Shown here piece by piece: positions 26,479 through 33,796 of a stretch of 64,000 bases of DNA (positions are counted from its first letter, which is position 1; each line of letters begins with the position of its first letter). The stretch lies in contig NZ_CP091794.1 in NCBI RefSeq assembly GCF_022024175.1, positions 124,001 to 188,000 on the forward strand, given 5' to 3'. The notes beneath the pieces are model-generated. The model searched no databases. It saw nothing but the letters and a program-made list of their open reading frames with translations, and was not told where the DNA came from. The position numbers and the translations under genes are program-made. The stretch comes from Prevotella communis (GTDB lineage Bacteria > Bacteroidota > Bacteroidia > Bacteroidales > Bacteroidaceae).

Positions 26479-27507
26479 TTATACACCGATGCCTTGCAGG
26501 AAATCGTCCCATTCTTTTGCACCGCCCTTACGTCCGAATACCTTTGTATAAAGGCGACTGCGCATGGTGCTGATAGTGCTGGTGCTGCGAGCCATGACGC
26601 TGGCAATATCTGTGGGAGCAATACGCAGTTTGATGAGCATGCATACCTGATATTCTAATTCCGATAAAGGATAGAGGGCGTGCAACTGACTGGAGAAGGC
26701 AGGATAGACACGCTTCAGTTGGGCTTCTATGTCCAGCCAGTCCTGTTCTTTCAGTAGCTGTCCGCCTGCTATACGTCGTTGCAGCGAGATATAGTCGTCC
26801 GACGCAAAGAATTCTTTCTCCATCGTCTCTACGGCCTGTCGCACCACCTGCGGACGATTCTCCTGCATGTCCTGAATCTGCTGCAGCTGGAATCTCAGTT
26901 TGCGTTTCTCCCTGCGATAGACAATGGCAGCTTGAATGGCGATGATAACCACAATGGTAATCACGATCGAGAAGCCTATGAACCAATGAATCATGTTTTC
27001 CTGTTGTCGCTCTTTTGACGAGAGTACATAGCTGTGAAACTCTCCTTGATGGTCATCACTCAGGTCGTCTGATATAATCTCACAGATTTCTTTCTTCCAT
27101 TCCTTAGCTATTTCATCGGCTCTGCGCCACGTGTAGAGGATGCCTCCTTGCTGGATGGTGATGGTGGAATCGTCCAGGATAGTCAGCGGAAACGGGTCCC
27201 CATCCTCCAGATAAAGTCGTTCCTTGTCGCCCGTGTCAATCACTTTCACGTCAGAGATCTCACTTGGCTGGATTACGAGTGCCGATTCTGAGCGTGTCAG
27301 CCTGCACTGGTACATGATGCTGTCGCCTTCGTAGATGCGCAGGTAGGTTATTCCTTCTGATGGAAATGATTGAGCTTGCCCCGTAGGAAACTCAGCCTCT
27401 GAAAGTTGCCAGACCCCCTGTAAGGTAAATGGTTGTTGACGTTCTTTGTGCAAGCTGCATCCGATGCAGACGAATGCAAGTAGAAAAAGGATTGTTTGTT
27501 TCATCAT
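26479..27507 (-). CDS. Membrane-tethered regulator: periplasmic lipocalin-like domain, TM, coiled coil, LuxR-like HTH
   Basis: 342 aa. A lipobox-like signal (LLAFVCIGC, Cys17) is followed by a small beta domain (about 25-130, LQGVWQLSEAEFPTG...YLRIYEGDSIMYQCRLTR), a transmembrane helix (about 174-197), a charged coiled coil (about 198-235) and a C-terminal helix-turn-helix of LuxR/sigma type (about 290-335: LSELEYQVCMLIKLRIAPTDIASVMARSTSTISTMRSRLYTKVFG). This would be a one-component sensor reading the periplasm and binding DNA from the membrane. Related TM-plus-LuxR proteins are frequent in Bacteroidetes. The presence of both a lipobox and a TM helix is unusual; the first segment may simply be a signal peptide. 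Probable target: the lipocalin-like gene just downstream. Confidence 0.78.
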   Translation of the reverse strand: MMKQTILFLLAFVCIGCSLHKERQQPFTLQGVWQLSEAEFPTGQAQSFPSEGITYLRIYEGDSIMYQCRLTRSESALVIQPSEISDVKVIDTGDKERLYLEDGDPFPLTILDDSTITIQQGGILYTWRRADEIAKEWKKEICEIISDDLSDDHQGEFHSYVLSSKERQQENMIHWFIGFSIVITIVVIIAIQAAIVYRREKRKLRFQLQQIQDMQENRPQVVRQAVETMEKEFFASDDYISLQRRIAGGQLLKEQDWLDIEAQLKRVYPAFSSQLHALYPLSELEYQVCMLIKLRIAPTDIASVMARSTSTISTMRSRLYTKVFGRKGGAKEWDDFLQGIGV

Positions 27508-27547
27508 TTCTTTTTTTTCGAGACGAGGTGTCTGTATCTTTTGCGTA

Positions 27548-27555
27548 CAAAGGTA
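27548..27555 (-). promoter_or_regulatory. -7 promoter box of the tethered regulator
   Basis: TACCTTTG on the minus strand, about 40 nt before the ATG at 27507. Confidence 0.65.
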
Positions 27556-27819
27556 TGATAATCCGGGCTAAACGGTTAAGATGCCCCTTTGCATTTTGTT
27601 CGCATTAAGGGTTGACTATTCTTTAACGGGTACTCTCCTTGTCTTATTGTTTCCTGCTTGTTTTTATTTTGTCTCATGGCGCCAATCAGAAAATACAAGA
27701 TGTCTGTACGTAGGGCACGGACTCAGAGTTCGCAGGCGTCGGAAATAGAATCCGCTAACTACTTTTTTTTATTCAAATTTGTGATTTTGGTTTTCAAAAG
27801 TAGAAAAACATACGTTTTA
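27556..27819. other. Intergenic stretch without recognised content
   Basis: Between the regulator promoter and the promoter of the AAA gene. No RNA gene, repeat or convincing short ORF was seen; base composition becomes AT-rich toward 27800. Confidence 0.5.
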
Positions 27820-27851
27820 TTTGGTGGTAACAGAAATAATCGCTACCTTTG
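27820..27851 (+). promoter_or_regulatory. Canonical Bacteroidetes promoter of the AAA gene
   Basis: TTTG at 27820-27823 and TACCTTTG at 27844-27851, separated by 20 nt. Rules out the in-frame codons upstream of 27883 as start. Confidence 0.75.
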
Positions 27852-27882
27852 CACGGACTACGAAAAATTTCGTAACGAAAAA

Positions 27883-28959
27883 ATGCGTAATATGGAAAAT
27901 CCTTTTAAATTCGGCACTATCGTAGAAGAAGAGTACTTCACAGATAGAGTTCAAGAAGTGGCCTACATTGAACAGTTTATACAAAGTGCAAACCATTTGG
28001 TACTGATTAGTCCACGTCGTTTTGGAAAAAGCAGCGTAGTGGCTAAAGCTGTAAAACAAAGTGGTCGTAAAAATATTACTGTAAACTTACAACAGGCTAC
28101 CTCCGTCTCTGATTTGTCTGCAAAACTACTAAAAGAATTTTTCAAGGTACACCCTCTGGAACGTGTAAGACATCTGATTACTCATTTCCGTGTGATACCA
28201 ACGATATCAACAAATCCTCTGACTGGGTCTATGGATGTTTCATTTCAACCAGGTGTAGACGGAATAGTGTTGATTGAAGATGTGCTGACTTTAATTGAGA
28301 AAGCGCATTCAGAACAAGATCGTATGATTGTGGTACTTGACGAGTTTCAGGAAATTCGTGACTTGGCTCCAAAACTTGATAAGCAACTGCGTTCTATCAT
28401 GCAAAAGCAGAAAAATATCAACTATATCTTACTTGGAAGTCAGGAAAGCATGATGACGGATATCTTTGAGGATAAGAAATCGCCATTCTATCATTTTGGA
28501 GAACTGATGCGTTTAGGCAAGCTACCTCATGAGGATTTTCATCAATACTTGTCGGAGCGTTTGGCAAAATGTTTTGTAGAGACCCACGAAGAATTATCGG
28601 ATAGGATTCTAGACTACACAGATTGTCATCCATATTATTCCCAGCAGCTAGCTGCCAACGTGTGGCAGATAGGAATGCTTCAGCCTGCTACTTCAGACCC
28701 TGTACAAAAAGCCATAGATTATATTGTAACAACTCATGGTCTAGATTATGAGCGTCTATGGATGAATTTTAATAGGACAAATAAATGGATACTCCAACGT
28801 TTGGTATCTAATAAGCCTTTGCAGTCAGGTGAGTATCGTACCAGTACTATTTATAGTGCATTAAAACGTCTACAGAAGGATGGTTATGTCATCTATTCTA
28901 ACCATTACGAAATGGAAGATCCGTTCTTTAAAGAATGGATCTTGACTAATAATAAGTAA
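27883..28959 (+). CDS. AAA-type ATPase of the archaeal-ATPase (STAND/MNS) clade
   Basis: 358 aa from the ATG at 27883 (a second ATG at 27892 would give MENPFKFG, how many relatives start). Walker A SPRRFGKSS (about 42-50), Walker B MIVVLDEFQEI (about 150-160), sensor YILLGSQESMM, then a helical lid and a C-terminal winged helix (about 300-355: YRTSTIYSALKRLQKDGYVIYSN). Relatives are common, often multi-copy, in Prevotella and archaea; their task is not known, with suggestions of DNA or chaperone-like work. AT-richer than the core genes here and sitting alone between repeats, which hints at transfer. Confidence 0.85.
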   Translation: MRNMENPFKFGTIVEEEYFTDRVQEVAYIEQFIQSANHLVLISPRRFGKSSVVAKAVKQSGRKNITVNLQQATSVSDLSAKLLKEFFKVHPLERVRHLITHFRVIPTISTNPLTGSMDVSFQPGVDGIVLIEDVLTLIEKAHSEQDRMIVVLDEFQEIRDLAPKLDKQLRSIMQKQKNINYILLGSQESMMTDIFEDKKSPFYHFGELMRLGKLPHEDFHQYLSERLAKCFVETHEELSDRILDYTDCHPYYSQQLAANVWQIGMLQPATSDPVQKAIDYIVTTHGLDYERLWMNFNRTNKWILQRLVSNKPLQSGEYRTSTIYSALKRLQKDGYVIYSNHYEMEDPFFKEWILTNNK

Positions 28960-28984
28960 AACTATGAAGGAGTATGCCTATATT

Positions 28985-29118
28985 ATTCCGTCCTGACGGA
29001 ATCAGAGTCCGCTCCCTACGGACTGGGAGTCCGCTGGGGACGGAATTATTTCTCTAACTAGGCAGTAAAAATTCCCTAGTTAGGGAATAATTTTTTCCTA
29101 GTTAGGGAAAGAAAAATC
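28985..29118. repeat. Block of nested short palindromes
   Basis: ATTCCGTCC (28985-28993) pairs with GGACGGAAT (29038-29046), enclosing AGTCCG...CGGACT (29006-29011 / 29019-29024). Then ATTCCCTAGTTAGGGAAT (29071-29088) is a perfect palindrome, and CCTAGTTAGG recurs at about 29097-29106. It follows the AAA gene and may act as its transcription end, although no T tract follows the first hairpin. Confidence 0.7.
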
Positions 29119-29131
29119 TATGGTTAAGCAG

Positions 29132-29175
29132 TAGAGAAACGTCGAGTTGCTGATAGAGAAACGACGAGTTGCTCA
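29132..29175 (+). repeat. 22-nt tandem repeat, two copies
   Basis: TAGAGAAACGTCGAGTTGCT at 29132 and TAGAGAAACGACGAGTTGCT at 29154, period 22, 20 of 22 positions equal. Only two copies. Confidence 0.75.
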
Positions 29176-29235
29176 TCAAGACTCCACCTTTTAGCATAAA
29201 ATCTTCAGAAACTACGATAAATGCTGGGTTTGCGC

Positions 29236-29255
29236 TGGGTGGGGTGTTATGCCAA
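29236..29255 (+). repeat. Left copy of an 18/20 direct repeat around the vapE-like unit
   Basis: TGGGTGGGGTGTTATGCCAA; partner TGGGTGGGGTGTAAGGCCAA at 33341-33360 in the same orientation, two differences in 20. It overlaps the 19-bp inverted-repeat arm by a few bases. Confidence 0.75.
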
Positions 29256-29270
29256 CACTCCCCCTAACAC
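29252..29270 (+). repeat. Left arm of a 19-bp perfect inverted repeat around the vapE-like unit
   Basis: CCAACACTCCCCCTAACAC; its exact reverse complement is at 33247-33265. It sits in a run of AACACT-C-rich words (29252-29304) that is G-rich on the minus strand. Confidence 0.85.
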
Positions 29271-29296
29271 CCCACCCAACACTAACCCCAACACTC

Positions 29297-29304
29297 CACC
29301 CTCT
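29297..29304. repeat. Target site duplication of the IS66 element, left copy
   Basis: CACCCTCT, repeated at 31821-31828 directly beyond the right end. Eight bp is the length IS66 elements produce. Confidence 0.93.
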
Positions 29305-29327
29305 GTAAGCGTATCCGCTTTGACGTC

Positions 29328-29358
29328 TTGACTCGTATCCCAAAAGTCGGTACCTTTG
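29328..29358 (+). promoter_or_regulatory. Promoter of tnpA
   Basis: TTG at 29328-29330, which is the inner edge of the terminal repeat, and TACCTTTG at 29351-29358, 20 nt apart. ATG at 29389. Confidence 0.6.
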
Positions 29359-29388
29359 CATATTCTTAATTTAAATAGACTATGCAAT

Positions 29389-29808
29389 ATGGAATTACAG
29401 ACAGCCGATGCCCGTCATGAGAAGACCTGGCATCAATTTCTTTCAGAATTAGAGAAGCAGCCTCGCTTGCGCCTTGCTGCATATCTTCGTTCTGTCCACG
29501 TAAAGCAACGATGTTTCGAGAAGTGGCTTTACGGTCGTGGCTACAGTGTGCACGATGCGAAGAGCCGCGTTCTCCAGTTTCGTAATGAGTCAGACACGTT
29601 GGATTCATCTATGTCGTCAGCACCATCGATTCTTCCAGTCCGTCTGGCATCTGAACCAGATGTTCCCATCCGTCCTTGTGACCTTCTTACGGGTATCAGC
29701 CTGACACTTCCTGACGGGACGGTGATCAATATTCGTCGCGGCAGTGCCGAGGCAGTCGTTTCATTCCTTAAACTTTATTCCGGGGAGGGCGTGCCATGTT
29801 CGGATTAG
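29389..29808 (+). CDS. tnpA: IS66 accessory protein TnpA
   Basis: 139 aa from the ATG at 29389 (MELQTADARHEKTWHQFL); an earlier in-frame codon at 29356 overlaps the promoter box. The N-terminal helical part is followed by a C-terminal segment (TGISLTLPDGTVINIRRGSAEAVVSFLKLY) typical of the OrfA/TnpA protein of Bacteroidetes IS66 elements. Needed for transposition with TnpB; probably DNA-binding. The end overlaps tnpB by 13 nt. Confidence 0.85.
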   Translation: MELQTADARHEKTWHQFLSELEKQPRLRLAAYLRSVHVKQRCFEKWLYGRGYSVHDAKSRVLQFRNESDTLDSSMSSAPSILPVRLASEPDVPIRPCDLLTGISLTLPDGTVINIRRGSAEAVVSFLKLYSGEGVPCSD

Positions 29809-30179
29809 AGGAAAGCAGACAGTATTATGTGTGCCAGCGCTATGTGCGGATGAATATGGGAATCAACGGACTCTCAAAACTGGTAATTCAGGAACTGAAG
29901 CGTCCGCTGCTCAATGGTGATGTATTCATCTTCTTTGGCAAGAACCGTCAGATGGTGAAACTCCTTTGCTGGGACGGCGACGGTTTCCTTCTCTACCAGA
30001 AGCGGCTGGAGAGAGGCACCTTCGAGCTTCCCCGTTTCAGGCCTGGTCAGAAGGCCGTAGAGATGCCCTACAGGACACTTTCCGCCATCATGCGGGGTGT
30101 GAGCCTCAAGAGTGTCAGATATCGCAAGAGACTGAGAATTGAAAATTCTTGTGTTTTGCAATCGTCTGATTATCAGTAA
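29796..30179 (+). CDS. tnpB: IS66 accessory protein TnpB
   Basis: 127 aa. GINGLSKLVIQELKRPLLNGDVFIFFGKNRQMVKLLCWDGDGFLLYQKRLERGTF is the clear signature of the IS66 Orf2-like (TnpB) family. Biochemical role is not settled; it is required for transposition in studied IS66 elements. Translationally coupled to tnpA by overlap. Confidence 0.93.
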   Translation: MFGLEESRQYYVCQRYVRMNMGINGLSKLVIQELKRPLLNGDVFIFFGKNRQMVKLLCWDGDGFLLYQKRLERGTFELPRFRPGQKAVEMPYRTLSAIMRGVSLKSVRYRKRLRIENSCVLQSSDYQ

Positions 30180-30206
30180 ATTAATTTAAAAATAGTTTGG
30201 TTTTTC

Positions 30207-30238
30207 TTTGGTGCTCTCGTCTTTTTTTTGTACCTTTG
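30207..30238 (+). promoter_or_regulatory. Internal promoter of tnpC
   Basis: TTTG at 30207-30210 and TACCTTTG at 30231-30238, 20 nt apart. The ATG at 30243 is only 5 nt after the box, so the transposase mRNA should be leaderless. Confidence 0.75.
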
Positions 30239-30242
30239 TGGT

Positions 30243-31790
30243 ATGAAAAAGGACGAGATTATCAGTATGCTCCAGCAGCAGATTGCCTTTCTCCAACAGC
30301 AGCTTGGAGATGCCAACCGTAAGGTGGATGAGCTTCTCAGGAAGGTGTCATCGCTGGAGGACCTGCTCGTCCAGAAGAATGCCGAGGAACAGAAACAGCA
30401 CAACATCATCAAGGGACTGACGAAGATACAGCAGAACAGGTCGGAGAAGCAGACTCCGTCAGTCGCTGCTTCCAATGAGCCTGCTCCAAACTCCAACGAT
30501 GTGCAGGCAGATCCAGAGCCGAAGCCGAGGGAGAAGACCAACTACGGTGCCAGGCGTAAGGAACACTACGAGGTAGAAATAGAGGAAGAAGACGTCTATC
30601 CCACCGATGCCCGTTTCGACGAGATGAAGGCACGCCTGATCGATACCCGTGACGTGGTACGCTATATCCTCGTACCCATGCGCTTCATCAAGAAAATATA
30701 TCACGTACATGTATATACCCAGGACGGAAGCATCATGGAGGGCAGGGCTCCCCTTGCTCCTCTGCAGGGCTCCAACTACGACGGCTCCTTCATTGCAGGC
30801 ATCGCCCAGCTGCGCTACATCTACTCCATGCCCGTGGAGCGTATCGTGAAGTATTTTGCTGAGAACGGCTTCGATATGGACAAGGGGACGGCCCACGGAC
30901 TGCTGCGCAAGACAGAGGCCATTTTTGAAAACCTGTACAAGGCGATGGGGCAGGCAGTCAAGGAGGACGACTATCTGGCAGGCGACGAGACCTATCACCG
31001 CGTGCTTGTCAAGGTGCCTGGCGGAAAGGGCTCGAAGAAAGGATATATCTGGGTAGTGACAGCGATACATACAGGCCTGGTCTATTACTTTTATCATGAC
31101 GGATCAAGAGGACAGGACGTCATCCTTAACTATATAGGCGACTATGGAGGGACCTTCCAGTCAGACGGTTTTGCTCCCTACAGGAAGATGGCGGCACAGC
31201 TTACGAGACTGTCCTGCCTGCAGCATGTGAAGAGGAAATTCCTCGATTGCGGCGACGATGACGAAGAGGCACAGGCTATAGTCAGGCTCATCAATGAGCT
31301 CTATCAGATGGAGCATCAGCACAAGATCGGAACAGACGGATGGACAACGGAGAAGAATCTCCGCTGGAGGAGGAAGTATGCCCCAGGGATACTGAAGAAG
31401 ATACGCAGGAAGCTCGACCAGATGGCTGCTGATCCGGAGATGCTGCCCAAGTCGGACAGGCATAATGCCGTGAACTATATGATCAACGAATGGGAAGCCA
31501 TCGAGAATATCTTCACCAGAGGCGACTACAATCTGGACAACAATCTTGTAGAAAGACTCAACAGATACATATCCCTATCAAGAAGGAACTCACTCTTCTT
31601 TGGATCCCATAAGGGAGCGGAGCGTGCAGCCATATATTACTCGCTGGCATGCTCGTGCAGGCTCCTGGGGATTAATTTCTTTGAATACATCTCTGACATT
31701 ATCAACAGGGCTGCTGCGATACCTCCTAAGAAACCTGTAGACATACAGAAATACAGGGAGCTACTGCCTGACAGATGGAAGGCACTATAG
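30243..31790 (+). CDS. tnpC: IS66-family transposase TnpC
   Basis: 515 aa DDE transposase. N-terminal coiled coil (about 1-60, MLQQQIAFLQQQLGDANRKVDELLRK), a short linker, then the catalytic domain with LAGDETYHRV (first Asp, about 245), FQSDGFAPYRK (second Asp, about 305) and LVERLNRYISLSRRNSLFFGS (Glu, about 435) and the usual C-terminal IS66 segment. An ATG at 30243 is set by the promoter just before it. No frame break seen. Confidence 0.95.
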   Translation: MKKDEIISMLQQQIAFLQQQLGDANRKVDELLRKVSSLEDLLVQKNAEEQKQHNIIKGLTKIQQNRSEKQTPSVAASNEPAPNSNDVQADPEPKPREKTNYGARRKEHYEVEIEEEDVYPTDARFDEMKARLIDTRDVVRYILVPMRFIKKIYHVHVYTQDGSIMEGRAPLAPLQGSNYDGSFIAGIAQLRYIYSMPVERIVKYFAENGFDMDKGTAHGLLRKTEAIFENLYKAMGQAVKEDDYLAGDETYHRVLVKVPGGKGSKKGYIWVVTAIHTGLVYYFYHDGSRGQDVILNYIGDYGGTFQSDGFAPYRKMAAQLTRLSCLQHVKRKFLDCGDDDEEAQAIVRLINELYQMEHQHKIGTDGWTTEKNLRWRRKYAPGILKKIRRKLDQMAADPEMLPKSDRHNAVNYMINEWEAIENIFTRGDYNLDNNLVERLNRYISLSRRNSLFFGSHKGAERAAIYYSLACSCRLLGINFFEYISDIINRAAAIPPKKPVDIQKYRELLPDRWKAL

Positions 31791-31794
31791 CCTG

Positions 31795-31820
31795 CAAGGC
31801 GTCAAAGCGGATACGCTTAC
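31795..31820 (-). repeat. Right terminal inverted repeat of the IS66 element
   Basis: Reverse complement of 29305-29330 with one mismatch at position 22; followed by the target duplication CACCCTCT (31821-31828). Confidence 0.93.
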
Positions 31821-31907
31821 CACCCTCTGAAAAAGCCGCAATTTATTTTTTTTGCTTTTTTCGAGCATTTAATATGCAAAAAAATCGCGTTTTTTGACAG
31901 GGAAATC

Positions 31908-31938
31908 TTGCAAACCGCATATTTTTTTTGTACCTTTG
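31908..31938 (+). promoter_or_regulatory. Promoter of the vapE-like gene
   Basis: CTTG at 31907-31910 and TACCTTTG at 31931-31938, 20 nt apart, directly after a T8 run. The leader to the ATG at 32022 is about 80 nt. The IS insertion at 31820 lies upstream of this promoter and leaves it intact. Confidence 0.65.
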
Positions 31939-32021
31939 CACTTGCAAAAACTGATAGGCATGATGCTGTGAGAAACACTTACCAGCCAACCATTGCCAGA
32001 ACCTTTAAATTTATATTAACC

Positions 32022-33230
32022 ATGAGTAAAGAACTTACCATTCACGGTGAGGCTCTAGGAGCTTCACAGCAGGGAACCCTTGCCGCAGAGCAGTTCCTGA
32101 AAGACAATTACCTGTTCCGTTTCAACGAGTTGAGCGGAAAGGTGGAGTATGTAACCCTTCCTGCTAGCGAGAAGCCAGAATGGCGCGTGCTGACGCAGAA
32201 GGCACTTAACAGTATTATCATCCACGCTAAGCGCGAGGAGATCAGCGAGAAGGGTAGTCCCAAGACCGACATCGTGGAACTGTTGCAGTCGGACGAGGTA
32301 GAGGTTTTCAATCCTATTCAGCATTACCTGAAGAACCTGCCTAAATGGGACGGCCAGAACCATGTAGCCAAGCTTTTCGGACGACTGCCAGGTGTCAGTT
32401 CAGAGCAGATGGAGTTCCTGTTTGTATGGCTTCGCTCTGCTGTGGCCCACTGGCTTCAGATGGACACCCTTCATGGCAATGAGTGTGTGCCAACGCTGAT
32501 TGGCAGTCAGGGATGCGGCAAGACCACCTTCGTGGCCCGATTGCTGCCTCCAGAGCTGCGTATGTATTTCCTGGACCATCTGAACCTGTCGAATAAGTTT
32601 GATAAGGAGATGGCGCTGACCAACAACCTGATAGTCAACCTTGACGAGCTGGATGCCATCCGTCCCAGTCAGCAGGCAGCCCTGAAGCAGACGCTGTCAA
32701 AGAGTAAGGTGAACGGACGTCCTATCTATGGCGCCTCGCAGGATGACCGTCCCCGCTATGCCTCGTTCGTGGCTACTACAAACAATCCTCATCCCCTGTC
32801 GGACGTCACAGGCAGTCGCCGATATATCTGCGTCACCATTCCAGACGGACAGTATATCAATAATGATGGCGATATAGACTATGAGCAGCTTTATGCGCAG
32901 GTGATGTATGAACTCCTGGAACTGAAATCGCCTTTCTGGTTTAATAATGATCAGGTGGCACGTATCCAGCAGCTGAACCTCAACTACATGGAGCAGAAGG
33001 ATATCGCGGAAGTCCTGGAGGCCTGTATCCGCAAGCCCAAGGAGGGTGAGCAGGGCATCCGCATGAAGAGCGGCGAGATAGTGAGCCTGATTCGTCAGGA
33101 GTATCCCACGATCAAGGCCGACCACAGCACGAAGATTCATCTGGGTATGGCCTTGAAGGAACTGGGCTTTGAGGGCAAGACACATGGCGGACAAACCTAT
33201 TACAAAGTCGTCCCGCTCAAGGTCGCCTGA
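32022..33230 (+). CDS. VapE-like SF3-type helicase (helicase half only)
   Basis: 402 aa from the ATG at 32022; upstream in-frame codons precede the promoter. The N-terminal 110 residues resemble the linker that precedes the VapE domain (VEVFNPIQHYLKNLPKWDGQNHVAKL). Walker A TLIGSQGCGKTTF (about 157-169), Walker B NNLIVNLDELDAI (about 200-212), ASFVATTNNPHPLSD with GSRRYICV (about 250-275; sensor and Arg finger). The C-terminus is a winged-helix-like domain. VapE proteins occur in phages, phage satellites and Bacteroidetes integrated elements, where a primase is usually fused in front or encoded beside it; none is visible here. Stands alone between G/C-skewed repeats, so it may be the remaining replication gene of a small mobile element. 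Confidence 0.85.
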   Translation: MSKELTIHGEALGASQQGTLAAEQFLKDNYLFRFNELSGKVEYVTLPASEKPEWRVLTQKALNSIIIHAKREEISEKGSPKTDIVELLQSDEVEVFNPIQHYLKNLPKWDGQNHVAKLFGRLPGVSSEQMEFLFVWLRSAVAHWLQMDTLHGNECVPTLIGSQGCGKTTFVARLLPPELRMYFLDHLNLSNKFDKEMALTNNLIVNLDELDAIRPSQQAALKQTLSKSKVNGRPIYGASQDDRPRYASFVATTNNPHPLSDVTGSRRYICVTIPDGQYINNDGDIDYEQLYAQVMYELLELKSPFWFNNDQVARIQQLNLNYMEQKDIAEVLEACIRKPKEGEQGIRMKSGEIVSLIRQEYPTIKADHSTKIHLGMALKELGFEGKTHGGQTYYKVVPLKVA

Positions 33231-33246
33231 ACACGATGAGGGTGTA

Positions 33247-33265
33247 GTGTTAGGGGGAGTGTTGG
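33247..33265 (-). repeat. Right arm of the 19-bp perfect inverted repeat
   Basis: GTGTTAGGGGGAGTGTTGG, exact reverse complement of 29252-29270. It is part of four G-runs (GGG, GGGGG, GGG, GGGG between 33240 and 33279). Confidence 0.85.
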
Positions 33266-33275
33266 GTTTAGTGTC

Positions 33276-33304
33276 GGGGTTAGTGTTAGCGCAACACTAA
33301 CCCC
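33276..33304 (+). terminator. 12-bp perfect hairpin after the vapE-like gene
   Basis: GGGGTTAGTGTT (33276-33287), loop AGCGC, AACACTAACCCC (33293-33304). It could stop transcription of the helicase gene, but there is no T tract (TTCGCTTTCCC follows), so it may instead be a protein-binding palindrome. Confidence 0.5.
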
Positions 33305-33340
33305 TTCGCTTTCCCTTTGTACAAAGGCTTTTCCGGAGAT

Positions 33341-33360
33341 TGGGTGGGGTGTAAGGCCAA
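33341..33360 (+). repeat. Right copy of the 18/20 direct repeat
   Basis: TGGGTGGGGTGTAAGGCCAA; partner at 29236-29255. Confidence 0.75.
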
Positions 33361-33718
33361 AATCGAATCTACCAATCTCTTTTATAAATTCATTTTCGTT
33401 TTTACGTCTGTAACTTATTGGAACTAAAATAGTTGTACGTTTTGTGAACTTTGTGAAATAAATTTTTGAGGTTCTTTTCTTTCTTTTTAATAACTTTGCA
33501 TCCGAAATAAATATAATTGAGAAGTGATATGAAATAGATTGTTCTTTGGCGCACCAGTATGATGTGGCATAAAATAAGGAATATGAGCCTTTCCAAGGCT
33601 AAAAACACGTGTTTGATGTATTTTGATTTAAAAGTTATCTAATTGGTTATTATTCAATCTGTTATGCTGAATAGTTTTCGTATTGTCTGACAAATGCGAA
33701 AAGAAATGAGCCATTTGT

Positions 33719-33750
33719 TTTGGTAGATAAGAATAAATGATATATCTTTG
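33719..33750 (+). promoter_or_regulatory. Canonical promoter of the 33797 lipoprotein gene
   Basis: TTTG at 33719-33722 and TATCTTTG at 33743-33750, 20 nt apart; about 46 nt before the ATG. Confidence 0.7.
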
Positions 33751-33796
33751 TCGCAGAAAAAAGAAATTGGGAACTTATATTATACAACCATAAGCA

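Larger units (their letters stand above)
29305..31820 (+). mobile_element. Complete IS66-family insertion sequence
   Basis: 2516 bp with tnpA, tnpB and tnpC in the standard order. Terminal inverted repeats of 26 bp with one mismatch: left 29305-29330 starts GTAAGCGTATCCGCTTTGAC, right 31795-31820 reads the same in reverse complement. Flanked by the 8-bp duplication CACCCTCT. All three frames are intact, so it may be active and recently inserted. It split the region upstream of the vapE-like gene, between that gene's promoter and a block of C-rich repeats. Confidence 0.95.
33231..33796. other. 566-nt intergenic region with G-rich repeats and an orphan promoter
   Basis: 33239-33304 is G-rich with AGTGTT words, including the inverted-repeat arm, and ends in a hairpin. 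33341-33360 is the right direct repeat. Beyond it the DNA is AT-rich. A TAACTTTG box at 33491-33498 with TTTG at 33465-33468 has no ORF of note behind it; AGCCTT-TCC-AAGGCT (33586-33600) is a small stem followed by A-rich DNA. Could be a small RNA; nothing more can be said. Confidence 0.5.

Noticed and set aside
26346-26621. 92-residue N-terminal extension of the lipocalin-like protein
   Set aside because: It would cross the promoter (26393-26400) and overlap the regulator gene; the signal peptide starts at 26345.
29132-29175. Possible CRISPR-like array
   Set aside because: Only two adjacent 22-nt units with no spacer and no cas gene nearby; it is a simple tandem duplication.
31829-32021. 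Missing N-terminal primase domain of the vapE-like gene hidden upstream of the IS
   Set aside because: No open frame of matching sense was seen at 28960-29304 or 31829-32021, and a promoter lies directly before the gene, so the short form looks original.
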